A stretch of DNA of 64,000 nucleotides, taken from positions 434,001 to 498,000 of the forward strand of contig NZ_PIQF01000002.1 of assembly GCF_003987275.1 (NCBI RefSeq), in the 5' to 3' direction. Made by a program: the position numbers and the translations under genes. This DNA is from Idiomarina seosinensis. GTDB taxonomy: Bacteria > Pseudomonadota > Gammaproteobacteria > Enterobacterales > Alteromonadaceae. Shown here in pieces: positions 28,181-36,828 of this stretch (positions are counted from its first letter, which is position 1; the number at the start of each line of letters is the position of its first letter). The notes under the pieces are model-generated. The model ran no database searches and had not been told where the DNA came from. It saw nothing but the letters and a program-made list of their open reading frames with translations.

Positions 28181-28329
28181 AGCTCTGTTTACGGCCTGTT
28201 CCAGAACCCCGGTGGCACTCTATCGCTTTTCGTCGTCGCTCCAACGACTCTGCATGAATATGTAAACCAAATATATTAACTTACTTGCATTACCGTACTA
28301 AGAGTACTAACTAAAACAGGCAACTTACT

Positions 28330-31300
28330 ATGAAACGTTTGGTTACAAGCCTCCTTGTTTCTGCGGCATTTGGCGCATCTGCGTCTGGTGGCTCGTCGGA
28401 ACAACCTTTAATTATGCAACCCGAAATCAGCCCCGACGGGACTCAAGTTGCATTTAGTTACCAAGGCGATATTTGGACAATGTCGACGTCCGGTTCTAAT
28501 CCCAATCGCTTAACCATCCATGAGGGCTACGAAAGCTCACCGAAGTGGTCAAAAGATGGTAAATCCATCGCATTCAGTAGCGACCGTTTTGGTAATGATG
28601 ATGTATTTATTATGCCAAGCCAAGGTGGTCGTCCGGATCGCCTGACGTATCATAGTGCCCCGGATCGGGTTTTAGGGTTCAACAACGATAACCAGGTACT
28701 ATTTAATACTCGCCGCTTGTACGCTGAAGTTGAGCGCGAGTGGGAGGTTTATAGCGTTGCACCGACAGGTGACGCAACAGAGTTCCGTTTTATGGATGCC
28801 TTAGGCTTTGATGCTGTGGTATCACCCGATGGCAAAAAAGTCGCCTTAGTGCGCAGTACGGCCAGAGTATCACGCGAGGATTACCGTGGCCCCGCTAACC
28901 GAAATATTTGGGTTTATGACACCGAGACCGATGAGTACCAGCAGTTAACGGACTTTGATGGCAATGACTTTATGCCTCAATGGTCGAGCAATAATGAGCT
29001 GTACTTTATCTCTGCCCGTGCGGGTAAATACAATGTGTTTAAGCAAAAGCTCGACGCTACCAAAGCAACACAAGTTACTAACGAACGTGAGTTTGGTGTC
29101 GAGCATTTTAGTATCGATGAGCAAGCAAACAGCCTTGTGTATCAAGCAGCTGATAAAGTGAAGCTAATTACGGGTGGTCAAAGCAAATCACTTGACCTCT
29201 CCATTCCTACTGATTTTCGGTTTGATCCTGTCACTCAAAAGTCAACGAAAGACTCACTTGATGAATATAGCGTTTCCCCTAATGGCAAGTTGATTTCTTA
29301 TGCCGTACGTGGTGATTTGTTTGTTAAGCGTAACGATAAAGACGATGAGCGTTCGGTAAGGTTAACAACCGGCGCCGCAAGAGACAGAGACGTGACTTGG
29401 TTAGACGACAATACCTTATTGTTTGTTTCTGACCGTGATGGCCAAAACGATATTTTCGCTGTTACATCGGCGGACTCTGGAGAGCCTAACTTATTTAAGT
29501 CGTTAAAGCATTCTATAACGCCGATAACTCGTACTGATGCACAGGAGCGTGAACCTTTAGTTTCTCCTGACGGCAAAAGAGTTTCCTACCGCGAAGGGCG
29601 CGGTAAGTTAATTGTCGCGGACGTTGCCGAAGACAAATCACTAACCAACACGACTGTTTTATTAGACGGTTGGGCGACACCTAGTGGTGTAAGCTGGTCA
29701 CCGGACAGTAACTGGTTGGCTTATGCAAAATCTGATTTGTCATTTAACAGCGAAATCTTTATTCATGCAGCAGATAACTCGCAAAAGCCAGTTAATGTCA
29801 GTATGCATCCGAAAGGTGATTACAACCCAGTTTGGTCGCCAGATGGCAGTAAGCTTGGCTTTACCTCAATGCGTAACAATGGCGACTACGACATTTGGTT
29901 TGCATGGTTAAAAGAAAGCGACTGGCAGCGCTCTCAAGAAGAGTGGAAACGCGATGAACTTGTAGCCAAACCTGATGACGCTAAAAAAGATGAAGAAGCG
30001 TCAGCGACGACAGTGAAAGATGCTGAACCCATGCAGATTGACCTGAACGACATTTATGAGCGACTGGTCCAAGTCACGCGTTTTGCAGGTAATGAGTCCG
30101 GCTTAGCATTCGACAAAGAAGGCGATCACGTTTATTACACTATTGGTGGTTCCGGTCGTCAAAACTTTAAAATGGACCAGGACTTATTCAAGATTAAGTG
30201 GAACGGTGAAGACAAAAAGCATGTCATTGAGGGTAATAAAAGACCACGCAGCTTATCGTTAAGCAAAGACGGAAAACACTTGTTTGCGTTAACCGGTAAA
30301 GGCCAGTTAGTCAAAATTGACACCAAAAAAGACGAATCCGAAGCCTTACCGACCGTGTCTCAGCAAACCATTGAACACATGGCTGAACGCAAACAGATCT
30401 TTGATGAAGCCTGGCAAGCACTGAACGCCGGATTCTACGATCCTGAGTTCCATGACAATGACTGGCAGGAACTGAAAGAAAAATATCGTCCTTTAGCATT
30501 GAAAGCATCAACGAAAGAAGACTTTCAGTACATCTTCAATTTAATGCTGGGTCAGGTCAATGCGAGCCATATGGGCTTGTATCGTGGTGAGAACCAAAAG
30601 CAGACACAAGAAACAAAAACCGGTTTAGTGGGCGTCGAACTTTTGCCCACCGATGCTGGATTATCGGTTGCCTCCGTGTTGCATAATAGTCCGGCGGCGC
30701 GCGATGACAGTCGCCTGCAAATCGATGACATCATTACGCATGTGAACCAACAGCCTGTCAGCAACATGAACTTTTATGCGGCATTAAATGGCGATGCCAA
30801 CCAACGTGTTCTGCTGAATGTAAAACGGGACGGTCAAGATACGGAAGTGGTGTTATGGCCAACAACCAGTTTACGTGACGAAAAGTACGACAACTGGGTC
30901 GACACACGCCGAGCGATGACCGATGAGTATTCTGATGGACGCCTGGGTTACTTGCATATCCGCGGCATGAACTGGACCAGCTTTGAACGCTTTGAACGCG
31001 AACTAATGGCCGCTGGTTACGGCAAAGAAGGTATCGTGATTGACGTGCGCTATAACGGCGGCGGCTGGACGACCGACTACCTGATGGCGGTATTAAATGT
31101 TGAGCAGCATGCTTACACAATTCCGCGTGGCGCCACGGACGACCTGGACAAAGACCAAAAGAAATTTAGAGACAAGTATCCCTACTCTGAACGGTTACCG
31201 TTATCCGCGTGGACTAAGCCATCCATTGCAATGAGTAACGAAAATAGCTACTCGAATGCTGAGATCTTCTCCCATGCCTATAAATCATTAGGCATTGGCA

Positions 31301-31536
31301 AGTTGGTTGGTCGCCCCACTTTTGGCGCCGTCATCAGTACTGGCGCGGAGCGTCTCGTTGATGGATCGATTATCAGGATGCCGTTTAGAGGCTGGTGGGT
31401 TAAAGACTCCGACGCCAATATGGACTTTACCCCAGCACAGCCGGATATTGAGGTATTTAATCCACCGGCTTACAAAGCCAAAAAAGTAGATCCTCAGTTA
31501 AAACGTGCGGTTGATGAGCTTATTAAGACACTATAA
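28330..31536 (+). CDS. Tricorn-type S41 family protease
   Basis: This 1068-aa exported protease has a signal peptide at 1-19. Two WD40/Tol-like propellers follow (many SPDGT/SxDGK repeats such as ISPDGTQVAF and WSPDGSKLGF, about 25-680), then a core region, a PDZ domain (about 770-850) and the S41 catalytic domain. The catalytic Ser is in NENSYSNAEIF near residue 980, and the strand VIDVRYNGGGW is typical. Tricorn homologues degrade peptides into short pieces. The gene is a stand-alone unit with a terminator at 31562-31601. It fits the peptide-eating lifestyle suggested by the other peptidases in the window. Confidence 0.93.
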   Translation: MKRLVTSLLVSAAFGASASGGSSEQPLIMQPEISPDGTQVAFSYQGDIWTMSTSGSNPNRLTIHEGYESSPKWSKDGKSIAFSSDRFGNDDVFIMPSQGGRPDRLTYHSAPDRVLGFNNDNQVLFNTRRLYAEVEREWEVYSVAPTGDATEFRFMDALGFDAVVSPDGKKVALVRSTARVSREDYRGPANRNIWVYDTETDEYQQLTDFDGNDFMPQWSSNNELYFISARAGKYNVFKQKLDATKATQVTNEREFGVEHFSIDEQANSLVYQAADKVKLITGGQSKSLDLSIPTDFRFDPVTQKSTKDSLDEYSVSPNGKLISYAVRGDLFVKRNDKDDERSVRLTTGAARDRDVTWLDDNTLLFVSDRDGQNDIFAVTSADSGEPNLFKSLKHSITPITRTDAQEREPLVSPDGKRVSYREGRGKLIVADVAEDKSLTNTTVLLDGWATPSGVSWSPDSNWLAYAKSDLSFNSEIFIHAADNSQKPVNVSMHPKGDYNPVWSPDGSKLGFTSMRNNGDYDIWFAWLKESDWQRSQEEWKRDELVAKPDDAKKDEEASATTVKDAEPMQIDLNDIYERLVQVTRFAGNESGLAFDKEGDHVYYTIGGSGRQNFKMDQDLFKIKWNGEDKKHVIEGNKRPRSLSLSKDGKHLFALTGKGQLVKIDTKKDESEALPTVSQQTIEHMAERKQIFDEAWQALNAGFYDPEFHDNDWQELKEKYRPLALKASTKEDFQYIFNLMLGQVNASHMGLYRGENQKQTQETKTGLVGVELLPTDAGLSVASVLHNSPAARDDSRLQIDDIITHVNQQPVSNMNFYAALNGDANQRVLLNVKRDGQDTEVVLWPTTSLRDEKYDNWVDTRRAMTDEYSDGRLGYLHIRGMNWTSFERFERELMAAGYGKEGIVIDVRYNGGGWTTDYLMAVLNVEQHAYTIPRGATDDLDKDQKKFRDKYPYSERLPLSAWTKPSIAMSNENSYSNAEIFSHAYKSLGIGKLVGRPTFGAVISTGAERLVDGSIIRMPFRGWWVKDSDANMDFTPAQPDIEVFNPPAYKAKKVDPQLKRAVDELIKTL

Positions 31537-31561
31537 TGCAGTCAATTAGCGTTTAAATATG

Positions 31562-31601
31562 AAAAGTGAACTCTTTAAAAGGGGTTCACCTTTTTTGTTT
31601 T
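31562..31601 (+). terminator. Rho-independent terminator after the tricorn-like gene
   Basis: The inverted repeat AAGTGAAC ... GTTCACCTT (with GG/CT in the arms) is followed by a T-rich tail, TTTTTTGTTTT. It starts 26 bp after the protease stop codon. Confidence 0.75.
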
Positions 31602-31698
31602 ACCCTATCCGATACCTCCAGAGAGCACTTTAATGTGTCGCAAGTAGCTTGAAAAACATTCGTATGGCTATCTCACTATTTTTAGCCCATTATCTGGT

Positions 31699-31705
31699 GT
31701 TAAGT
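31699..31705 (+). other. GTTAAGT, possible integron core-site remnant
   Basis: This heptamer fits the GTTRRRY consensus of attC/attI recombination points and lies 20 bp upstream of the serine-hydrolase start. It is listed because an attC-like structure follows the same gene at 32876-32992. A 7-bp match alone is weak. Confidence 0.2.
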
Positions 31706-31724
31706 TGACTATGGAGATTCACCG

Positions 31725-32864
31725 ATGACATTCAGAGTCGCGATTTGGCATTCTGTCTTTGCATTCACCCTCTTCATTATTCTCGTGGATGGAGTAGATG
31801 CTAAAAACATTTCTCAGTTGCCTCATATCGAGCGGGTCGACACGAGGATCAATACTCTAATGGAAGAAGGGCATTTCCCTGGAGCCGCGATCACCGTCAT
31901 ACGCGCAGGCCAGCCTTTGCATGTAAGCACCCACGGCATGGCAAACCTCGCTCACGAAATACCCGTTACCACACAAACCGTTTTCGAGATTGCGTCTTTG
32001 ACTAAACAGATGACGGCTCTAGCGGTGATGACACTGGTGGAGGAAGAGCGTTTGAGCCTTAACGACCGACTCGTTGATTGGATCGAGGACGCGCCTCCAG
32101 CTTGGGACAAGATTACGGTCGATCAGCTTTTGAGCCACACGGCCGGACTTACCCATCGCTTCGAGCGGACGGAGCACGATGTGCTCCTGCTCGAATATTC
32201 GCGTGACGACATGCTGGCATCGGCGAAAAGCACGTCTATGCTAGCGGACCCAGGCACCGATTGGAACTATTCTGACCAGGGATATTTTTTGCTCGGTATC
32301 ATTATCGAAGAGGTCTCGGGGCAGTCGTACGCAGAATTCATGGAAGCTACCTTCTTTCGGCCTCTGGGCATGGATCAGACGCATCTCTTGGATCAGCGGA
32401 AGATTGTACCGCACTTGGCGCAGGGCTATGCTTGGAGTAACGGCAAGCTACAACGAAATCGCCGAGTTTGGCAGTTTGCTCTGACGTCCCACTTTGGTGT
32501 GATGTCCTCACTTGACGACTTGATTCGCTGGGAGGCGGAACTTTCGAACCCGAAGCTTATCAATCGGAAGGCGCTGGAAGCCACATGGCAGATCCAGCGT
32601 CCGTTCGATACTGGCCGGCAATGCGACACTTGGGGCTATGCCCGTGGCTGGCAAGTGTTGATCGTGAATGGGCGCCGCATCCTCAATCATGGTGGCTATT
32701 CCGGTACGGCTTATATTAGAGATGTCGACACCGGACTATCGGTTATCGTACTGACTAATCGTGAAGATACGTCAAATGCGCTGCATCCACTTTCGCTTGG
32801 GTGGGAAGCCGCTCACGCCGCCGACTCTTCCATCCCCAGCGACGGTTACAGGTGTTGGGAATAG
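31725..32864 (+). CDS. Serine hydrolase, beta-lactamase/PBP4* fold (class C-like)
   Basis: This 379-aa protein has an N-terminal signal-like hydrophobic stretch (about 7-24), the SxxK nucleophile in ASLTKQMTAL near residue 92, and a Tyr motif in WNYSDQGY near 182. A HGGYSGTAY box stands near 325 in place of KTG. This is the Beta-lactamase/esterase EstB-like family, acting as a peptidase or esterase in the periplasm rather than proven drug resistance. GGAGATTCACCG precedes the ATG. Base composition looks more GC-rich than the neighbours. An attC-like element follows the stop, so it may be an acquired gene cassette. Confidence 0.88.
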   Translation: MTFRVAIWHSVFAFTLFIILVDGVDAKNISQLPHIERVDTRINTLMEEGHFPGAAITVIRAGQPLHVSTHGMANLAHEIPVTTQTVFEIASLTKQMTALAVMTLVEEERLSLNDRLVDWIEDAPPAWDKITVDQLLSHTAGLTHRFERTEHDVLLLEYSRDDMLASAKSTSMLADPGTDWNYSDQGYFLLGIIIEEVSGQSYAEFMEATFFRPLGMDQTHLLDQRKIVPHLAQGYAWSNGKLQRNRRVWQFALTSHFGVMSSLDDLIRWEAELSNPKLINRKALEATWQIQRPFDTGRQCDTWGYARGWQVLIVNGRRILNHGGYSGTAYIRDVDTGLSVIVLTNREDTSNALHPLSLGWEAAHAADSSIPSDGYRCWE

Positions 32865-32875
32865 GTTAAATAATC

Positions 32876-32992
32876 GCATAACAATTGTTGCAGCGGACGT
32901 AGGTGCGTAATATTGCTCGTCGTAGCGCAGGTCAATTTTTCGCTTTCCCGGCTGAACTTTTGCGTAGAAAATTTGACCTTTAGTCGTTACAA
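32876..32992 (+). repeat. attC-like element after the serine-hydrolase gene (weak)
   Basis: The segment starts with GCATAAC just after the stop codon and ends with GTTACAA. It contains an imperfect hairpin whose arms at 32930-32944 and 32963-32978 both read GGTCAA-(A/T)TTTTC-GC when one is reverse-complemented. Size and layout resemble an integron attC site, but the terminal core is not a consensus GTTRRRY. It lies between convergent genes, so a plain terminator or another repeat is also possible. Confidence 0.3.
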
Positions 32993-33025
32993 AAATTTAT
33001 CTTCGCGTTCAAAAACCTGAGTTTC

Positions 33026-33047
33026 GATGTCGAAATTTTTCGACATC
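33026..33047. repeat. Perfect 22-bp palindrome downstream of hipA-1
   Basis: Ten-base arms GATGTCGAAA and TTTCGACATC surround a TT centre. It lies 95 bp beyond the end of hipA-1 and between convergent genes. It may be a 3'-end hairpin or a protein-binding site. A second small hairpin, ACCAC-N8-GTGGT, follows at about 33073-33090. Confidence 0.7.
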
Positions 33048-33141
33048 AAATAGCCTGATATCAGTGCCGAAACCACTTTTTTTGGTGGTCAGATCTAGTG
33101 CTCACTGTGTGCTCTTTATTTCTCATTTTATCGAGCGAACT

Positions 33142-34446
33142 CTAAAGTCGTTGGCTGTACCTGCGCATACCATTGAAAATTGGCTCAGCAATAAAGCTGG
33201 GGAACGACTCAGGTAAGTCGCGAGTAACCTGTTCTATGACACTCTCAGTCCTTGCAGCCATATCGTCTAATATCTCGTTCATGGAGTCTTGGCTGAAGCC
33301 AACCTCTTTAGCGGTTGCCAGGAAGTGCTCTCGACGGATCATTCGGCATTCATGCTTTCTTCCATGGCTACCCTTAAGCGACATGGCAAGCTTCAGATCT
33401 TTTTCGTGCAAACCCTTTTTATTAATAGCAGGAAACGCCGACAGGATATCGTAGAGTGGCGTTAAGCGATATCGGTTTTCACGTTCTATGAAAACAGAAA
33501 AGTTTTTGGCATGGCCGTCTGTCGCGCCCAGCAGCCAAAATAAGACTTGCGCACGCATGAAGGTATAACGCTCCTCAATAGGTTTAACCGACCCTAGCAG
33601 CTCTTTCATAATTTGCGAAACTGTCGAGCCACCATGTGTTTCATATTTTCTTGCCGGTGATGTACCAGTGGCCTGGCAAAAGTCTTCTTGCGGAAGACGT
33701 ATTATCCATGATCCGTCTGGACTTTGCTTTCGGTCAAAACGCTCTACGGCAAGCGCTTTTACGCCATCAGGTGTAATTATTTCGCAATTTGCGGCTTCGA
33801 ACCCATAAGCTTTTGCAATTTGCAGGCACAAATATTCGTTCTCAACGCTATGCCTCATGTCAATAACTCGGTCATGAGACTGTATCTCACCGATGGGTAG
33901 CTTGATAATGTGAGTTGTGGGTGTCGCGTTGTGTGGCAAGCACCACTGCCCTTTATGAAGCAGTAATGCTGTTTTTTCCTGAGCACCTGCAAGAGAAATA
34001 CGGAAATCCGCCTCATCTTTTAACATACCCAGCGGGGTTTTAGATTGATATCCCCTCAGGATTTTCGCTAGTTGTTTTTCAGATAGGGGACTCATGTCAA
34101 TGCGCTTTACATTGGGGGGCTGTGCCTTATGAGGTAAGAGCTGTATGGCGCCAACACAGTCGCGTCCGATTTGGCTTAAAATATCAAATGGCTCAGTAGA
34201 GTCAGCTTGAAAACGCGCAACGATGCGCTCTCGAATTTCCCGGGAGTCGGGAAGTAGGTTGTCAAAATAATTATAAACTTCCGGCCCCGCATAGGGATTG
34301 CTCCGAAGCGGCAATGATAGTGATATACAGCGTCGCCCCGGCGACTCCAGCCAGCTTTCATTATAGGTAAACGTATTCGCCCCAGTGCGGCTACGCGCGT
34401 ACTCACCCACTTTTAAGCCGTTCATGTAAACATCTAGCTTATCCAT
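33142..34446 (-). CDS. hipA: HipA-family Ser/Thr kinase toxin (module 1)
   Basis: This 434-aa HipA protein shows the N-terminal couple-hipA domain (MDKLDVYMNGLKVGEYARS), and then the kinase core. The core includes SLAGAQEKTALL, HIIKLPIGE, VENEYLCLQIAKAYG, ERFDR, the catalytic Asp in GATDGHAKNFSVF near residue 305, and YDILSA as the metal-binding motif. HipA toxins phosphorylate aminoacyl-tRNA synthetases or similar targets and cause persistence. It follows hipB after 3 bp. All catalytic motifs look intact, so it is probably functional. Confidence 0.94.
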   Translation of the reverse strand: MDKLDVYMNGLKVGEYARSRTGANTFTYNESWLESPGRRCISLSLPLRSNPYAGPEVYNYFDNLLPDSREIRERIVARFQADSTEPFDILSQIGRDCVGAIQLLPHKAQPPNVKRIDMSPLSEKQLAKILRGYQSKTPLGMLKDEADFRISLAGAQEKTALLLHKGQWCLPHNATPTTHIIKLPIGEIQSHDRVIDMRHSVENEYLCLQIAKAYGFEAANCEIITPDGVKALAVERFDRKQSPDGSWIIRLPQEDFCQATGTSPARKYETHGGSTVSQIMKELLGSVKPIEERYTFMRAQVLFWLLGATDGHAKNFSVFIERENRYRLTPLYDILSAFPAINKKGLHEKDLKLAMSLKGSHGRKHECRMIRREHFLATAKEVGFSQDSMNEILDDMAARTESVIEQVTRDLPESFPSFIAEPIFNGMRRYSQRL

Positions 34447-34449
34447 TGT

Positions 34450-34704
34450 TTACCACTCTTCAGTCCATTCTGATGAACCGACTTGGCTTCCGGAGTCTCG
34501 CGTATCTATATCTATTTTTAAATTAAGCGCAGCCAGAATTTTAAAGAAGGTTTCTAGTTTGCAGGATTGGGGTTTATTCTCGAAATCCGATACTGTGGCA
34601 ACACGAATACCCACAAGCTTTGCAATATCAGACTGGGTGAGGCCACTTTTACTGCGGTAGTCCTTGATAAAAGCGCTAAGCTGCTCAGGTCTTGTGATAT
34701 TCAT
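34450..34704 (-). CDS. hipB: HipB-family antitoxin, XRE helix-turn-helix (module 1)
   Basis: This 84-aa protein has a single HTH_3 domain (SGLTQSDIAKLVGIRVATVSDFEN, about 21-44) and a short acidic/tryptophan tail ending SSEWTEEW. It is directly upstream of hipA-1, as in classical hipBA. It should neutralise HipA and repress the operon. Three GTATAC boxes upstream at exact 27-bp steps are candidate operators. Confidence 0.92.
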   Translation of the reverse strand: MNITRPEQLSAFIKDYRSKSGLTQSDIAKLVGIRVATVSDFENKPQSCKLETFFKILAALNLKIDIDTRDSGSQVGSSEWTEEW

Positions 34705-34744
34705 GGTATTTATCCGGATAGTCGCCGTTCAGATTAGATTTTAA

Positions 34745-34804
34745 GTATACGGTAAAGCGTAATATTAGCAAGTATACTCTAGACCGTATATTGGAGAGGT
34801 ATAC
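34745..34804. promoter_or_regulatory. Three GTATAC boxes at 27-bp spacing before hipBA-1
   Basis: GTATAC occurs at 34745, 34772 and 34799, exactly 27 bp apart, 40-100 bp upstream of the hipB start. Inverted partners TATACGGT (34746) and ACCGTATA (34783) also occur. This is the expected place for autorepression by HipB. Assignment as HipB operators is inferred from position and regularity. Confidence 0.55.
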
Positions 34805-34878
34805 GCTACAAAGTAAAAATAGTTGGCCAGATTTTGTTAACCACGACACCACTATAATTGGACTCCCCCAAACGGTTT

Positions 34879-34902
34879 AACTCGCGCAGCGTAACGCGAG
34901 TT
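34879..34902 (-). terminator. Hairpin at the end of the cytochrome b561 gene
   Basis: Eight-base arms AACTCGCG and CGCGAGTT enclose an 8-base loop and overlap the stop codon of the cytochrome b561 gene. There is no T-run, so termination efficiency is uncertain. Confidence 0.35.
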
Positions 34903-35395
34903 AATTGCGCTGTTTATAGAAATGGCGAACCCCACCACCAATGTGTAATATCAGTAGCGACGGCAATATATAAGTACCCACTACCTTGTGCACTTCCTCT
35001 GCCGGTTCATGAATCCACTCGAGAACTCTCAAGTCAAATGATACGGCAAACCAACCAAAAACTGACAGTGACTCATTTTCAGTAAATAAATACAGTGGTC
35101 CCGTTACAATTAAAATCAGCATTGTTAATAGCAGAGCGTAATGAAGGTATCTGGCAACCCTTTCTGTGGAAGTGTGGGCCGGCTCAGGGAACCCCTGATA
35201 CAGTCGTAATACACTGCGCCAGCCTATTAATAAGAAGGCAAAAAAGCCAACACCAATGTGGGCAGCTTCAGAAAAATGTTTTACCTCCCGGGAGTCAGCA
35301 AAAAACATCATAAACCCGAGTGTCAGCATGACAATAACTGCCATGGCGCCTAGCCAGTGCAATATGCGCGATAATGGTGAATAATGCCTATCCAT
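34901..35395 (-). CDS. Cytochrome b561 family protein
   Basis: This 164-aa four-helix membrane protein starts MDRHYSPLSRILHWLGA. It has candidate heme histidines in RILHW, AAHIGVG, and near the C-terminus (EVHKVVGTY and LLILHIGGGVRHF). It belongs to the bacterial CybB group that takes electrons from quinol or handles superoxide. The start at 35395 has AAGGAGTAACATT. It lies 57 bp after the QseC-like kinase gene on the same strand, but has its own PmrA/QseB-type box at 35440-35456, so it may be separately boosted by that system. Confidence 0.9.
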   Translation of the reverse strand: MDRHYSPLSRILHWLGAMAVIVMLTLGFMMFFADSREVKHFSEAAHIGVGFFAFLLIGWRSVLRLYQGFPEPAHTSTERVARYLHYALLLTMLILIVTGPLYLFTENESLSVFGWFAVSFDLRVLEWIHEPAEEVHKVVGTYILPSLLILHIGGGVRHFYKQRN

Positions 35396-35439
35396 AATGT
35401 TACTCCTTCTAGTCATTGACTTCAGAGTAACAGGACAAT

Positions 35440-35456
35440 ATTAAGCCAACATTAAG
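35440..35456. promoter_or_regulatory. PmrA/QseB-type box before cytochrome b561
   Basis: On the minus strand it reads CTTAAT-N5-CTTAAT, an exact match to the YTTAAK-N5-YTTAAK pattern of PmrA/BasR and QseB. It is 45 bp upstream of the cytochrome b561 start and overlaps the end of the kinase gene. It is one of three such boxes, all within 7 kb of the regulator gene. Confidence 0.65.
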
Positions 35457-36828
35457 GCTTTCTGGAGATTCCAGGCTTTTCAAGCAATGCTTGATCAGCC
35501 TCAACTTTTGCAACAAACCAATCGTCTTCAAGAGCAAGAGTCAACTTTAACCCTAACTGTTTGGCTAAATTACTGACAATACTCAGACCCAATCCAGCGC
35601 CTTCTTCTCTCAACTGCCCACCACGATAAAAACGCTCGGTCAGTCGTTTAGCGTCAACATGGTGAGATTTTTCAATACGATTGCGTATCGTAAATGAAGA
35701 GCCATGGCATTGAATGTCAATCGACGATTGAGGTGCTGCATATTTAATCGCATTATCAACAAGGTTACTGAATAACATCGTTAGATAACGCTCTTCTGAG
35801 CGCCATAAAACGGTGTTGGGAAGGTTGACATCCATCACTAACTGCCGCGAATCAGCCCACTGGTAATAATCTGAAATGACCTGCCGAAGAGTAGCGGCAG
35901 CATTGACCTGCTTCCAATGCTGTGGCGGTAGTTCCGTTTTGGAAAGTAAAAGCAGGCTTTCGACCAGACTTACTAACCTATCAGTACTGGCTAAAAGAGA
36001 TTTCAGCTCTTCTTTTTGCTGCTGAGTTGAAGCCTTTTGCCACTGATTTTGCAACTGCGCTTTCAGGCTCGCCAGTGGCGTTCTGAGCTCATGCGCGGCA
36101 TCCGCAGAAAACTGCTTTTCGCGCAAAAATGTCTGCTCAATACGCGTCAGATAATGATTTAACGCCCCTTTCACCAACGACACTTCCTCGGCATCATTCG
36201 ACTCAATGAACGGCCTGTAATCATCTGAACGCTTGCGTCTAAGTTCTTCTGCCAGCCTTCTGAAACTGGCAAAATTTTGGTTTATAGTCCACCAACCTAG
36301 CCACAACATTAGCGGTAATAACGTTAAGATAGGCACAACCATATCAGTCGTCAGATCACCGCGTATTTCAGAACGAAATTCATCTTGCTGCAAGAGAAGA
36401 ATACGGTAATCTCTAGCTGGAGAAGTTAAACCGAGGCTATGCCAAAGGTCATTGTCTACCGCTTTAACTGAAAAACCTTCTTTGAAAGGTATAACAGAGG
36501 GATCCAAAGATCCTTCCGTTTGCATTATGCGCTCGCCGTCCCTCGTCTCAATACGATAGGAGAGCTTGTCTTCGTATGAATGCGCATTGATACGACTAAT
36601 AGTTATTTCACGCGCCACGCCAGCTCCATCGCGCGGCAACAATGCCAATAGCGTTTTTGCCTGCTGAACCATCTCTGCATCAAATAGCTCATCAACCTCG
36701 TGACTTATCTCTGCGTAAATCCATATAGCAGATACCGTCGCACTCAACAAATAAACGGCGGAAACAGCGACAAGAATTCGCCGACGTATCGAGTTGAGTT
36801 TCGTTTTTACCCTACTCTTTAGCCACAT
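35452..36828 (-). CDS. QseC/PmrB-like sensor histidine kinase
   Basis: This 458-aa kinase has a basic N-terminus and TM1 (about 18-40). A periplasmic sensor of the 2CSK_N type follows (about 41-155), then TM2 (about 160-180), a HAMP-like region, the H-box FSADAAHELRTPLASLKAQL, and the ATPase motifs NLVDNAIKYA and GAGLGLSIV. The start at 36828 overlaps the regulator stop by 10 bp, whereas the longer frame from 36867 would overlap by 49 bp. With the upstream OmpR-type regulator it forms a QseBC/PmrAB-like system. The signal (metal, peptide, quinone) cannot be told. Confidence 0.93.
   Translation of the reverse strand: MWLKSRVKTKLNSIRRRILVAVSAVYLLSATVSAIWIYAEISHEVDELFDAEMVQQAKTLLALLPRDGAGVAREITISRINAHSYEDKLSYRIETRDGERIMQTEGSLDPSVIPFKEGFSVKAVDNDLWHSLGLTSPARDYRILLLQQDEFRSEIRGDLTTDMVVPILTLLPLMLWLGWWTINQNFASFRRLAEELRRKRSDDYRPFIESNDAEEVSLVKGALNHYLTRIEQTFLREKQFSADAAHELRTPLASLKAQLQNQWQKASTQQQKEELKSLLASTDRLVSLVESLLLLSKTELPPQHWKQVNAAATLRQVISDYYQWADSRQLVMDVNLPNTVLWRSEERYLTMLFSNLVDNAIKYAAPQSSIDIQCHGSSFTIRNRIEKSHHVDAKRLTERFYRGGQLREEGAGLGLSIVSNLAKQLGLKLTLALEDDWFVAKVEADQALLEKPGISRKP

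Noticed and set aside
33142..34704. hipBA-1 as a recent copy of hipBA-2
   Set aside because: The toxins share only family motifs, the antitoxins differ in length, and the operators are unrelated, so they are separate acquisitions.
34858..35085. 75-codon plus-strand frame opposite cytochrome b561
   Set aside because: It is antisense to a clear membrane protein gene and has no start signal.
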